The position numbers and the translations under genes were made by a program. A DNA stretch of 64,000 nt from Labia minor. Its lineage: Eukaryota; Arthropoda; Insecta; Dermaptera; Spongiphoridae. The notes beneath the pieces are model-generated. The model worked only from the letters and a program-made list of their open reading frames with translations. It made no database searches and was not told where the DNA came from. The stretch covers positions 9,815,488 through 9,879,487 of the forward strand of contig OY720350.1 in the NCBI GenBank assembly GCA_963082975.1, read 5' to 3'. Shown here one piece after another: positions 1 to 11,193 of this stretch (positions are counted from its first letter, which is position 1; each line of letters opens with the position of its first letter).

Positions 1-40
1 AGAAATTGCTTAAGGGGGCCAACGACTGTATGCTTTACCC
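1..40. mobile_element. Interrupted right end of a TIR element (family of 57156-57515)
   Basis: Bases 1-40 match the right end of the complete element at 57156-57515 almost base for base, ending in the terminal motif ctttaccc. The element is cut by the hAT insertion at 41-505 and resumes at 506-515. The left part lies outside the window. Confidence 0.8.
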
Positions 41-505
41 CAGAGGTTCTTAAACTGTGGTCCGCGGACCCCTGGGGGTCCGCGAAGACTTTACTGGGGG
101 TCCGCAAAGCCATCGTACAGGTGCACGAGAAAATTATGAGTCAGTTAAAACTTTATTTAATATAAAAGGAGCGATGGGATGGCTTTGTGAGGAAACAGAG
201 ATCAAATACCCAAATTCAACGAAATGTGCAAGAAAACTATTGCTACCGTTTCCATCTTCATATTTAGCTGAATTTTCTTTCTTCTATATTATAATTTCTA
301 ATAAAATGTGTTCTACAATATGCAAAAAAATCGTTATTCACCAATCACTGTTAGAAATATTCAACATATATCCTTGTTCTTATGAGATCGTAAACCAGAA
401 ATTAACTAATAAAATGACGTAAAGTACCTAAAGTTGAGATGGGGTCCGTCAAAAAAAATTTCTCCAAGTGGGGGTCCGCGGAGTACATAAGTTTAAGAAC
501 CTCTG
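41..505 (+). mobile_element. Non-autonomous hAT element, 465 bp
   Basis: The ends read cagaggttcttaaac and its inverse gtttaagaacctctg. They are flanked by a perfect 8-bp target duplication ctttaccc (33-40 and 506-513), the size typical of hAT transposons. The first ~70 bp and last ~200 bp match the autonomous element at 29086-32447 closely, including the palindromic GC-rich run after the left end (bases 59-85). The middle (about 112-280) does not match that element and instead holds a fragment of another hAT transposase. The high similarity of the shared ends and the clean duplication suggest a recent insertion. Confidence 0.92.
174..281 (+). pseudogene. hAT transposase C-terminal fragment
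   Basis: An open frame of 121 codons (57-422) runs through the element, but only about 36 codons look like protein. They include LLLPFPSSYLAEFS, which resembles the hAT C-terminal dimerisation region that carries the last catalytic glutamate in ZBED-type transposases. In the intact 619-residue transposase at 30202 the matching stretch reads HLIPFCTTYLCEQAFS, so this fragment comes from a different, related transposase. No start, zinc finger or catalytic aspartates are present. It is a relic with no expected function. Confidence 0.6.
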
Positions 506-515
506 CTTTACCCTA

Positions 516-1783
516 TTAAAACTTTAAAAAAATAATAAAATAGAAAATTTCAAAAGAAGTAGTTATTATTTACTTATTTACTTATTAAATAAAGTAAAGA
601 TATTTTAATAATAAAAGTAATAAAAAAAAGGAAATTTTATATAATAAAAAAGTTACATCTTACTAAAAGTGTCAGTCTCTCAAAATGAATCGTTGACTGT
701 TTTTTGGTGGTTGATTTTTGGTTTTTTATTATTTTTTTTTTTTAAGTTCGCCAAAAAAAAATGTTATCTAAATGTAAATCCCCCGGAAGGCATATCAACT
801 ACATCAACAAAAGAGAAGAAATGAAATTGGAATTGAAAATAACGAATGAGAAAAAGATCAAGCAACATACATAGAGAAAGAGTGAAAAAAAAAGAAAAAG
901 AAAAACTATTATCTTGTTATTTTCCTTCATTTTAAAAGTTTTAAAGCCTTTTATTCGTTCAATTCTTTGACGCTTTGAAAAGGACAATTTCTACTGATTT
1001 AAATCAACACACATTTTTTTTCCCCCTTCAAAACAAACGATTTTCTTTTTTTTTTTTTCTCACAGATGAAATTTATTGTCTTTTCATATATGCCCAGTTA
1101 AATTAAGTTAAGTTATCATTTTTATATTAATATAATATTTTTTTTACTGTATGTTCTTTTAGTTAGTCAATTACTACTCGTCTTCAAGGGCATTAATATT
1201 CTATAGGCATAAATTCGAAAGCGAAGAAAAATGTAAATTAAGTAATTTCTCCCCGGATAATCACTTTGTTCATTTTAACCAGATTAAAATATGGATTTGA
1301 TTTTTTTTTCTCTTTCACTGAGGGTTGATGAAATGATGTAGTTTCTAAAGGTGGTGGGGGAGGGAGACGGGTGTAGAAGATAGAGAGAGAGAGCTACGTA
1401 GTTCAGAAGGGTGAAAGATGCATGTTAATGAGAAATCCCTTCCGAATCTTATATGAAATGAAATAACAAAAAAAAATCCAATTTCGTTTACATTTTATAT
1501 GTATTTGATAGTAACTATGCGAAATGATGGGGTTGAAAAGGGGATGATAATCTAATCCAATTTGCATTATATAATATATTTTCAGGATATGCATATTTTA
1601 TTTAGTAGATGGGGCATATTAATGAAAATTTCTCAGACATTCATTCTAAATAAAATTAAAATTAAAATAATAAATGTATAGATACCTACAATTAAAATTT
1701 ACAATAAATAAATTATTTATTAATTGGAAAGTATTAATCTACATATCAAAAAAATTATAATCTATGTACATATATATCATATA
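516..1783. other. AT-rich sequence, nothing recognised
   Basis: Mostly A/T-rich with homopolymer runs and a short GA run near 1381-1393. The short open frames on the minus strand (799-987, 1403-1594) are low-complexity and look random. Confidence 0.5.
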
Positions 1784-1888
1784 CGATGGTCATTCAACAA
1801 GTACTTAGCCAGATCACAAAAATACTACATGATGGTAAAACTCTTTTGTGATAGCAGCGCCATCGGGCGGTGAGGCTAAGTACTTGTT
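1784..1888. mobile_element. Short deleted copy of the mariner family of 43246-43739
   Basis: The sequence starts cgatggtcattcaacaagta after a TA. It ends with about 60 bp matching the right arm of the fold-back at 43246-43739, including the run gatggtaaaactcttttgtg. The right terminus stops at tacttgtt, about 11 bp short of the expected end. The two inverted ends are nearly joined, so only terminal sequence is left. Confidence 0.75.
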
Positions 1889-3029
1889 ATATTAATTTTA
1901 AACGTCACAATTTTTCACCCTATCTATTTGAATATACTAATTATTTATTTATTATATTTGAAATTAAAATATATAAATTATATATTATAATATTTCAAGT
2001 ATATATATATATATATGATTATTATAAAAAATAAAAAAAAACTATCTATTCAACTTGATCTCTTTCCCAAATCTTTCCAATCACAAATTATTTTTTCATA
2101 AAACTTAATTATATTAATGAATTAATCTTTTTTTTTGGAATTTTTTATATATTAAGATTTGAAATGGAATGTGATATGTTTTTTTGAAACAAAACCCCCT
2201 AAAATAATGGCTCTCTTTAATGAGTAGTCGACCTTTTAACATCGCGTTCCCATTTTATTCTGAAGGTTTGTATTTTTTTTTTTATTTCAACTAGATAGTT
2301 CTTTGTCATTTGAGGGAAAAAAAAGTGTCCTTGCTCGAATGAATTAGTCTAGGGACCTTTTGCCCCCTTGATGATAGAATTAAGGAAAATAATCAGAGGG
2401 CAACTTGATTTTGACAAAGCTTTTAAAGATGACAAAAGTGACGGTCGGTGTCTCATTACCATGTCATTGATTGCAAAATAATTTGCCTTCGGGTCTTGAT
2501 GGGGAGGGTGGAGGATGGGCAGAAAGGGTTCTTCTATCTCCAATACAGTCCCTAACTTCAAGAGAAATTAGGTTTTTTGTTTAACACCAGCCGGAGAGCT
2601 TCTTCTTCTTTTTCTCATCGGGGATTTAATCGAAAACAGTTCAAGTTGCCCTTCAACGTAACAAAACAGTAGTTACAAAACTAAAATTTATAAAAGTAAC
2701 CATAAATTAATAAAAACAAAGCGTTAAATAAACATTTTTAAACAATTATAATTTTCTTCTTCATTAGATTTAATTTAATTATAAATGTCAAATTTAATAT
2801 AAATCAATAAAATTATAAAACAAACCCACTCCTCCCTTAGTACTCTTTTCAAATCTATAATTAAATTCAATATCAATTATGAATTTTCAATTTCCTTTGA
2901 ACAACACATTTAATATTATTACACATATCCTATATAATAATATTTTATTTTCAAATGACATATTTAGTCCCTACTAAAAGTAGATTTTCTAGGACTTTGT
3001 CATTGATACATTTTTCTCATTATTATTAT
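1889..3029. other. AT-rich sequence with one higher-GC block
   Basis: Mostly A/T-rich with a (TA)n run near 2000. Bases 2340-2570 have clearly higher GC and no resemblance I can name. The open frame there on the minus strand (2349-2561) has no recognisable domain. Confidence 0.4.
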
Positions 3030-3304
3030 ATATATCTTCTTCTTGAGGTGCCGTCTCCCTTTCGGAGTTTGTCTATCATCATGACTAGGATAGCCTTAGA
3101 ATCTGCCCAGCCATGATCATTTTTCTTGGAAATGTTATTGCCCGTTTCCTTCCGCATTTATAGAACCAGGAACTGACAGTTCCTGGAGCCGGAGGCAGCT
3201 GATGTTAAATTGAATTTTATTAAAAAAATTTGTTCTTAGTTCGAATCGAACGCCGACTACTTGTCGTAGAAAATTTCTACGCTACACTCTCGGCTAGCTG
3301 CCTC
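3030..3304 (-). mobile_element. tRNA-derived SINE (family 1)
   Basis: Read on the minus strand from 3304, the sequence opens ggaggcagctagccgagag. It has an A-box-like tagccgagagtgtagcg and a B-box-like gttcgattcg about 40 bp later, then a body of about 200 bp ending in an A/G-rich and TA-rich tail. An 11-bp repeat ttattattata lies on both sides, as expected of a retroposition duplication, although the region is A/T-rich so this is only moderate support. The ten bases ggaggcagct recur inverted at 3194-3203. Confidence 0.6.
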
Positions 3305-3949
3305 CTTATTATTATATTATTCATAATACTTTAAATATATATATATATATATATTGTAATATATAATCCTAAAAAATACAGTTTTTATGTATATAAGGGT
3401 GAGAAAGCTAGAACTTTCATTTTTGAACACGTGCTAAATTTAAGAAAAAGACGATTGGTCATGGGACATGTTGTCTGCACATGTACAGGGACCCATCCAT
3501 GTGTTCAAAGTGGGGGAAAGGTTTCATTATTGGTGAAAATGATATTTGAGTTAGTCTTGATCAGGCATTGGAGGGAGACACACATATCCCTGCAGGAAGG
3601 ACATCCGCGGCCAACCCCTTTTGTTGAGAGATGCCGTTGCATACGAGGTGTTCCAGCTAAATCCGCAGGAAGACAATCAAGACTCAAAGTCTCCAATGAA
3701 CTCTCCATTCCTTTCTTTCATGCTAAGTGTTAACACTTTTATACTTAATAATTAATTAATTAACATTGCAATTGCTTAAATATAAATTAAAGTTCTTTTT
3801 AATTTATATTTATATTTTTTTACGGTACCATTCAATTATTCTATTTCATCTTAATTTCTTTTGTTATCAAATGTAACCTAAATTCTTATAGTTTTATTAA
3901 ATAAATAATTTTAGTTGTAATTTTATATAAGCATTTTTCATATTGAACC
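3305..3949. other. Unrecognised sequence with a higher-GC block at 3430-3735
   Basis: The block at 3430-3735 is open on both strands (100 codons plus, 67 codons minus). Neither translation shows a domain or compositional sign of a real protein. The rest is A/T-rich. Confidence 0.35.
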
Positions 3950-4099
3950 TATTCAATTTTATATTTCCCATATCAACCTACGCGGATTCGATAACCCATT
4001 TAATTATCCAAAATTCATCCAGAGTGCTACCAATTAATTAAACCTTTTGTTAACCCAAATTTTCTTATAAAATACCAACCCCCTTATATTTTATATACG

Positions 4100-4130
<31 letters not shown>
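3950..4130 (+). repeat. Dispersed repeat, copy 1 (pairs with 7540-7720)
   Basis: This copy shares with 7540-7720, in the same orientation and order, the segments around atcaacct.cgc.ggattc, ccagagtg.tacc.aatta and atatacgacaatata. Similarity is moderate. A pair of long terminal repeats, or two solo copies, are both possible. Confidence 0.5.

Positions 4131-4179
<49 letters not shown>
4102..4179. repeat. Compound (TA)n(GA)n microsatellite
   Basis: About 22 TA units are followed directly by about 16 GA units. Confidence 0.95.
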
Positions 4180-4180
<1 letters not shown>

Positions 4181-7060
4181 GAATATTATTGAATTATTAA
4201 ATTAATATATAATTTTTTTTTTCTATTTTCTATTCAAGAATGTATTTATTTTATTTTTATCTTATTAAAATTTGTCCTTCATTTTATGTAATTTTATAAT
4301 AAATTTTCTTCATACCGTGACAAACCATAATGGTGGGTAGGTACTTATCATTTTTCTAAATCGAATCTAATGAAAACAGAATTTTCCATGATTTATTTAT
4401 TATTACTAAAAATGTAAACTACCATTCTAATAAAGTAATTCAACATTTCTCTTTAATCTAAATCGATCACCTGTCATGCTAAACGATCATAAATAAACCC
4501 ATATGACTATATAATCGTATTCAAGAAAGAATTTTTCAATTTATTTTGTTATCTTATCAATTCAGAAGTAAATTTTACATATACTATTTTGTTGTCAAAT
4601 TAATACTCTTTTAAAAAGGTGAAAATTATTAAAAGAATTAAATTTTTATATATGAATAATACTATAATAAAATAAATTAGTTTAAAACATGCTAATGTTT
4701 AAGAAAATGCCCTTTGCAGAAATTAAATATTTAATCATTAGCAGATTTTATCAAATAAATAGAGAAGGGGAATGAATAAAAGGTTTTTAATAAGAATATT
4801 TTATTATGAATTTATTTTTATATAATTTTTATATGTATTTTTTATTATATTTATATCCAAACACGTGATCGGATAGTTTTGTAGCTAAGTTGCAAAAAGG
4901 GTCACGTGATTCCTTACAACCAATCACTTTACTGCATGGATGATTTTGGCCAAGGGCTACTTCCCTTGGCTTCGGAGAGTTGGTCGCTACCACTTGCTAT
5001 TTGGACTCGCTGTTGTTCATATGTTTTTAGCTTTTTAGCTGTGAATTTGCCATTTTTAGAGTTGTTGTTGACCACGTGCTTTGTAAACTGTGTTGAGGCA
5101 TTATATTATTATTCATTTTTTTTTTGTAAACTTGTTTTGTTTTAGCTGAGGACTAGCTAGCATTTATTCCTCATTATTTTTATATTTAATTTGTAAATTC
5201 TAAGGATTATCTCCTTTTAATTTTTATATCAATTTCATTTTTTATTTTTATTTTATATTAATATTATAACGTGGCATCGAACCTTTTTCTTTTATTTGTA
5301 AAAAAGTGAACCTAACTTTTCCTTTGCAGATCCATATGTTAGCATTGGATATTTTGATTTATTTAATTTTGTTATTATTTCTTTCTGATCTTGGTTCTCC
5401 AAGGCGAAACGCTTAAGCACTGATAGTCAAACGTACTGCACTCTTTCCGTGAAATTTATTTCAGGGTTACTTTCCCAACTAATTTTATTCCAACCTGTGT
5501 GATGTATGTATTTTATTTTGTTTCGGCTTGTCCAGTATATTTTTAAAAATATTTAAAATTTGAAATTTATTTATTCATATAAAGTGAATGGATTATTTAT
5601 TATAATTATAATAATTATTTTATTTTCATAATATATCTATATATTTAGTTATTTTATATGATATATTATATTTATATTGTAGGTAGTTAACTCAACTGAC
5701 TACATACATATGTACATGTCACTCAATATCTTATTGAAAGAAAAACACCTGTGGGCAAATTACTAGATAACATTTCCTTGATCTTTTTCTAAATAATAGT
5801 ATGAATAGTATGATTTAATAAAAATTTGATTGTGAGTCTTTCTTTTTCTTTTTTGTTTTGGAAATAAAAGAAAAACTTGTCATGTAAAGTCTTTATTGAT
5901 ATTTAACCTCGAGCTGAAGTGAGTGAGTGAGTGAGTGGGGTGGGGTGGAGTGCCCTGGAGGGGCTACCCTGAGTTTGCTTTGTGTCACAAGTGGCCGGGG
6001 ACATCTGCAAAAACTATCCTCCAAAAAAAAAGATCAAAATCTAGTCTTTGTGGCATGATGCCGGTTGAAATAAGGCCCCTGCGGGTAAACTGCACCCCTT
6101 CCCCCATCCCGCCATTGCTATTAATTATATAAAGCTCCAGTTGAGATCTTTCTTTGAGGTCCATCCAGGTTGGGACGAATTCCCCCCCTGGGTTCGTTCT
6201 TAAATTCCGTACCACAAAGGGGGAACAACGGGATCAAATGAATATTTAAATTAACTGAAAACAGATTTGAATTTGATTAAAAGACAGGGATTTGTTTCTA
6301 GTTCAGCTTGTAGTCAGGATAGAAAGAAAAATCCTATTATACATTTTGGAATATTAAATATAATCATTCATTAAAACGAATTGGATTAAGAAAATTATAT
6401 TATTTAAAGGACGAATTTGCCAAGTTTTTAATTGGATAGAGTATCATCTGAAGAAACCTATAATTTTAAATTAAATCTTTGATGGTTTATAATAAAAGAA
6501 AAAAAATGTTAAAATGATTAGCAGCAGTGATTGATCTATTGAATAAAAATACATTAAAATAAAATGAAAGTTTCTTAATGATGACTTTACAAATTTATCT
6601 TTTTAATATACTAATTTATACTCATTAATTCAAAATTATTTACTTTGATCTTTTCAACCTTTTAAATCACTCATTTGCAATTAAATGTTATGTTAGTTTA
6701 AAAAAACAAATGTAATTTGAATTCATCATTTACTACATAAAGTCAGAACAAAACAATTAATATCAAAAATTTACAAAGAAAGAAATTTTTTCAAAAGTAT
6801 AATTTTCATTTCATATAATTTTCTCATTTTATTTAAATATATTTTTTTTAAATGGATTGATTATTTATATTTTGATTTCCATTAAATGTAGAATAAATAT
6901 ATATATATTGTAAGAGAGATGCCCTTCATAGCATTATAATGCTATAAATAAACATTTATACAAATAGTGACATCCTCACATTTTGGGACAAAGTCTTGTA
7001 AACAATATAAAGATGGTTCTCGAGTGAAGAAGAGAACTATTGTCATAAATTAAACTTTTG
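4180..7060. other. AT-rich sequence with two unrecognised higher-GC blocks
   Basis: Bases 4890-5140 and 5920-6240 have higher GC. The second begins with a (GAGT)n run at about 5919-5938 and contains short overlapping open frames on both strands without recognisable domains. The remainder is A/T-rich and I see no genes or repeats in it. Confidence 0.4.
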
Positions 7061-7539
7061 AATAATAATAAATTACATGACATGTTTCTTTATATTGGCA
7101 CATTGCAAGATAGGGGTAAATTATTGGAAAGGTAGCAATGACTACCTAGGAAGGGAGGAAGTGTTTTCCTCTGAATAGATGCAAAGTAGTAAGTCATTCT
7201 TCGGCATATATCGGAAGAGGAGACATGACCCTAAGTGAGATATTACCAGGATAATCCTACAGGCCAACGAAGCAGTTGCATGCCCATGGAAGGCGGATTA
7301 TTAGATACCTCGAAGAATTAACCGAAGAATCCTATCTTATTACTAACAGCTAAATGGTCGACCCTATTAAATATTAAATCTTATTTAGTTTATCATATCA
7401 AAAACCTTACTTTATTTTATAATTAATTACCATGTTCTAATGCCTAACGATAACCATTATAATTATATTAGATTTTTTAGTTATTAAATATTCATTTTGT
7501 TATATTATTTTAATACTTGATTTTTATTCTGATTATATT
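7061..7539. other. Unrecognised block of mixed composition
   Basis: Bases 7090-7360 have ordinary base composition but stop codons in all frames. The block precedes the dispersed repeat at 7540 and could be the internal part of a decayed retroelement, though I see no coding evidence. Confidence 0.3.
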
Positions 7540-7720
7540 CAACCTTAATTCTTCCCTATCAACCTTCGCTGGATTCCCCAAACTATATTCTATTCACAAT
7601 AACCAGAGTGGTATCCAATTAAATATTTAATTTATTAATTTTAAAAACCCATTTTTTTATAACCCAACCCCATACTAAACCTCCAATATACGACAATATA
7701 TTGTATTATATATAAGTATT
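7540..7720 (+). repeat. Dispersed repeat, copy 2 (pairs with 3950-4130)
   Basis: See the partner copy. Here the shared segment reads agtggtatcc and is followed about 80 bp later by atacgacaatata, as in copy 1. Confidence 0.5.
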
Positions 7721-7800
7721 TATTATTTGTTCACTAAATTTCCTAATGTTTATGTATATAACTATTATTAATTAATAATAGCCATTTTTTGGTACATTTT

Positions 7801-8390
7801 TACTATCTCTGGCGAGATAGTATTGCTATCACGAAAATTTTCGATGTTGAGATTTTGATGTTTTTGTACGTTTTGAAGGTTCCTGAATCATTTTCACTAA
7901 GGTTGAGAAAAATGTCTGTGTGTGTGTATATATATATATGTGTGTGTATGTGTGTACGTATGTAACCAAGATTACGCAAAAACGGTTTGAGCTAGAATGA
8001 TGAAATTTGGTACATGGGCATTATTCAAAATTCATAGTTTTCTATCAACTTTTGAGAAATGTAGCTCAACCGGAAGAGGGTCATTACCTACAACGTTTTG
8101 ATTTTTTTTCTTCTAAAGTGACCGTAAAAATAAAGATATATGTTTGATAATTTTTCATGATTAAAGATGTATAAAACTGCTATATATAGAATTTCAGCTT
8201 GATTGAATCGCTAAAAGTACTGGAATTAATTTTTAACACTGCAAATCTCACGCGCTAACAACAAAGAGCCAAACATGCGCTGGTTTATTAAATATTATTT
8301 ATTATTTTAATTAATTTAATTTAAATTAAATTAATATATGTTATTTAATCCAATTCAAATTTGCGAGATAGTCGAGTGGAGACACTCCAG
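7801..8390 (-). mobile_element. Helentron-like non-autonomous element, family A, copy 1
   Basis: One end is the hairpin tactatctctggcgagatag(ta), with nine paired bases around tggc. The other end is gcgagatagtcgagtggaga followed by cactccag. The segment actatctcgc/gcgagatagt is present near both ends as a subterminal inverted repeat. Inside, a (TG)n/(TA)n microsatellite at 7917-7963 is followed by gatgaaatttggta at 7999. Insertion is into T-runs and no target duplication is visible. Subterminal repeats, an end hairpin and an internal microsatellite are the hallmarks of Helentron-derived elements such as DINE-1. The strand takes the hairpin end as 3'. Confidence 0.75.
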
Positions 8391-9179
8391 ATTTTTAAAC
8401 AAAAACTTTCTTTAATAAAAACCAATTTTAATCAACAACATATTAACTATTATTGCGTTAATTCATCTAGGATAACTATCATGTGATTGATATTTACTAT
8501 CTCCGTTATTTCTTGACAACTTGCGTAGGTGGGTGTATCTGGCAAAATTTCATCGACTTTTTTCCAAGTGCATATTTCAGAACAGTATTGATCAAACCAC
8601 TTTTAGGTCTTTCAAATATTTTATTTATAAATTACAAAAAAAAAGGATAATATATATTGCATATTTCTCAGATTGAATTCACTCATGTTTAAATTAATAT
8701 AAAAAACTTTTTACCCAAACAACGAAAACGATCTTCACAAAAAATGTAAACTGAATCTTTTAAACACAATCAAGGTAAATGATGCCAGTTATATAAGCAT
8801 CAAACATCATCAATTCGCAAAAGAAAAAACACAAATAATTTTATGATCCAATATTTATTTTAACTACACATAAATTTATTTTATTTCTATTCTGTTACTT
8901 TAGATATTTTACTACATACTTTAAAGTTATTATGACATAATTATTTTATATTTTCTCTCGTTTAAATTCATATCCTTATAATTATTTATCTTTGTTGTTT
9001 TTTATTCACAGCATTTAATTTAATTTTGAATTTTTAAATAACAAAGATGTGGCTTTTCAACTTTTAAAAACGAAGCATAGAGTTCTTCGAATAAATTTGT
9101 ACTTTTACTCAATATTTTTTATTTTTAAAACTACAATTCCTTATATTACTTTTATTACTTTGATAATTTATTTTTTTGT
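8391..9179. other. AT-rich sequence, nothing recognised
   Basis: I see no repeat family or protein fragment here. The open frame at 9049-9291 runs into the next element and is low-complexity. Confidence 0.45.
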
Positions 9180-9379
9180 TAGGGTTACCATATTTCGAAA
9201 ACACCAATCCGGGACAAACGTTTTAGCTTTTTTTTTTATAACCAAATTGAAAAAGATTTTGAAAAAAGTAAGAAATGTTCTAAATATTTAAAAAAAACGG
9301 GACAATAGGCTGTCCCGAAGATATATATTTTGGGGTCGCCGGGACAGAGCACCTAAATGCGGGACGTTTGGTCACTCTA
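9180..9379. mobile_element. hAT-type MITE (TAGGGTGACCA family), copy 1
   Basis: The ends are tagggttacca and tggtcactcta. The flanking 8-mers ttttttgt and tttattgt match at 7 of 8 positions. Inside lie ccgggac segments and the string accaaattgaaaaa that is also found in other hAT MITEs of this window. Confidence 0.75.
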
Positions 9380-10217
9380 TTTATTGTTATTATTATTATT
9401 AATATCAGTCTGAATAATTTTTACATCTCTTTGATAGCTTTGAATGAAAAATGTTTTTTCTCCAAAAATATTTTCTGATATAAATTGAAAAACTATGTAA
9501 AATCTATATAAATAATATAAATTCTATATAATATAAATTCTATTTAAGTAAATGTGAAGTTTATTTGTAAATGATAATAATGTGTAGCAATTGATGTAAA
9601 AAAACAAAAAAAAAACAAACGATTTTGGAATTAAAGATTTTTTTGGAAATTAAACATTAAGTAAATTTACTACGAATTTAACAAAATACAATATTCAATT
9701 AAATATTTAAATTTAAAATAAAATTTATATATATATATATATAAAGAAAAAAACAACTTTGGAATTTAATAAAAACTTTCGAATTGTAATTAAGCCGATA
9801 GGACTGTAGGTCTGTAATAAAAAAAAGACTCGATGCCATTTATGTAAATGGGCATTATGTAAATTGGTAATGATAGATCCATGACTCGGGAAAAACTCTC
9901 CAAAGTAAACACTTGATAATTATCCCCTCCGGCTCGTCGGTAATTTGACTCATCCCCCTTGGGCATCCAAACGCCTTCACTTTGCGTGAGTGTCCCATTG
10001 GAATGCACTTGGAACAATATTTAATTTTATTCTTCTTTTTAGGGATAGGATGGAGAGGGATGATGATGATGGTGGTATGGTTCGATTTGGGGGATAAAGG
10101 GCAGATGGGAGGGTACTAATTTTCTTTGAATGTTTGTTTCTCTCTCTCTCTCTCTCACTGTGATTTCAAATTCATTTGTTTATTTTTATTATATTATTTC
10201 TTCAAGTATATTATATA
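9380..10217. other. AT-rich sequence with an unrecognised higher-GC block
   Basis: Bases 9790-10120 are of higher GC. The minus-strand open frame of 75 codons at 9790-10017 shows no recognisable domain. A (CT)n run lies at 10139-10156. Elsewhere A/T-rich. Confidence 0.4.
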
Positions 10218-10422
10218 TAGGGTGACCATATTTCGAAAACACCAATCCGGGATTTTTTTTTAGAGCCATATTGAATGAAAAATCGAAAATAAGAGCCAAA
10301 CTGATTGTAAGAAAACGTTCGTCGGACCTAAATTGTTAAAAACCCGAATATTTTTCGGGACGCCGGGACTGAGCACCTAAAATCGGGACAATTCCGGAAA
10401 ACCGGGACTTTTGGTCACCCTA
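10218..10422. mobile_element. hAT-type MITE (TAGGGTGACCA family), copy 2
   Basis: The terminal inverted repeats are tagggtgacca and tggtcacccta, flanked by a perfect 8-bp duplication attatata (10210-10217 and 10423-10430). The first 35 bp match copy 1 at 9180. Confidence 0.88.
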
Positions 10423-11193
10423 ATTATATATACGATCGAGTCTTACTAATCAAACCTAAACGAGAGTGGGCCAATTATCTGATTTATTTTATTTTTATGT
10501 TTTAAAATGATTAATGATTAATTATCACCAAAACACTCCTTTATTTACTCCAAAAATAAATTTTAAAATAATTAAAATTGAGTTGTGTTTCTTTATAAAA
10601 AAAAGGGATTAGTGTATATTCTCGAAAATTCTTTTTCTCAAATATTAATACTTAACAAAATTAAACGGATATAATTATATTTTATTTATTTGTAAAATAA
10701 ATTAAAAATCTTAAGAAATGTCTTTTCAACACAACGAATTAACAAGACTTAATATATATGTTTCTAAAAATTAAAATAAATTAATAAATAAAATTACATA
10801 TTATAAATAAAATATTAAAAAAAAAAATAAATAATCATTTTTGTATTTCAGATCATTTCAGATATTTTGTGAAAGAAATGATTAAATGAATGAATATATT
10901 ATATATATGTACAAATTAACAAAACAGTAAGAAAATATCCTTTGGATTGTGCTGCCCTCTCGTATCTAGAATTCGCGGTAATTTTAGCAAAATTGCATCT
11001 CCTATCAAAACCATCTTCATTCATTCCTTAAACTTAATTGTATTTTAATTATATTATATTTATTATATTGTAATTAAAAAAAAAACAACATTTCAATCCA
11101 TAATAAAATTAAAGATTATTGTATCATTTAATTTCAATAGAGTTAAAATATCAATTCATTCTTTATCCTATATAATTTAACCATTATCTAATC
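10423..11193. other. AT-rich sequence, nothing recognised
   Basis: Long A/T-rich sequence without repeats of the families listed here and without credible coding potential. Confidence 0.45.

Noticed and set aside
3431..3733. 100-codon open frame overlapping a 67-codon frame on the other strand
   Set aside because: Both are open because the block is GC-richer and short. Neither translation shows a motif.
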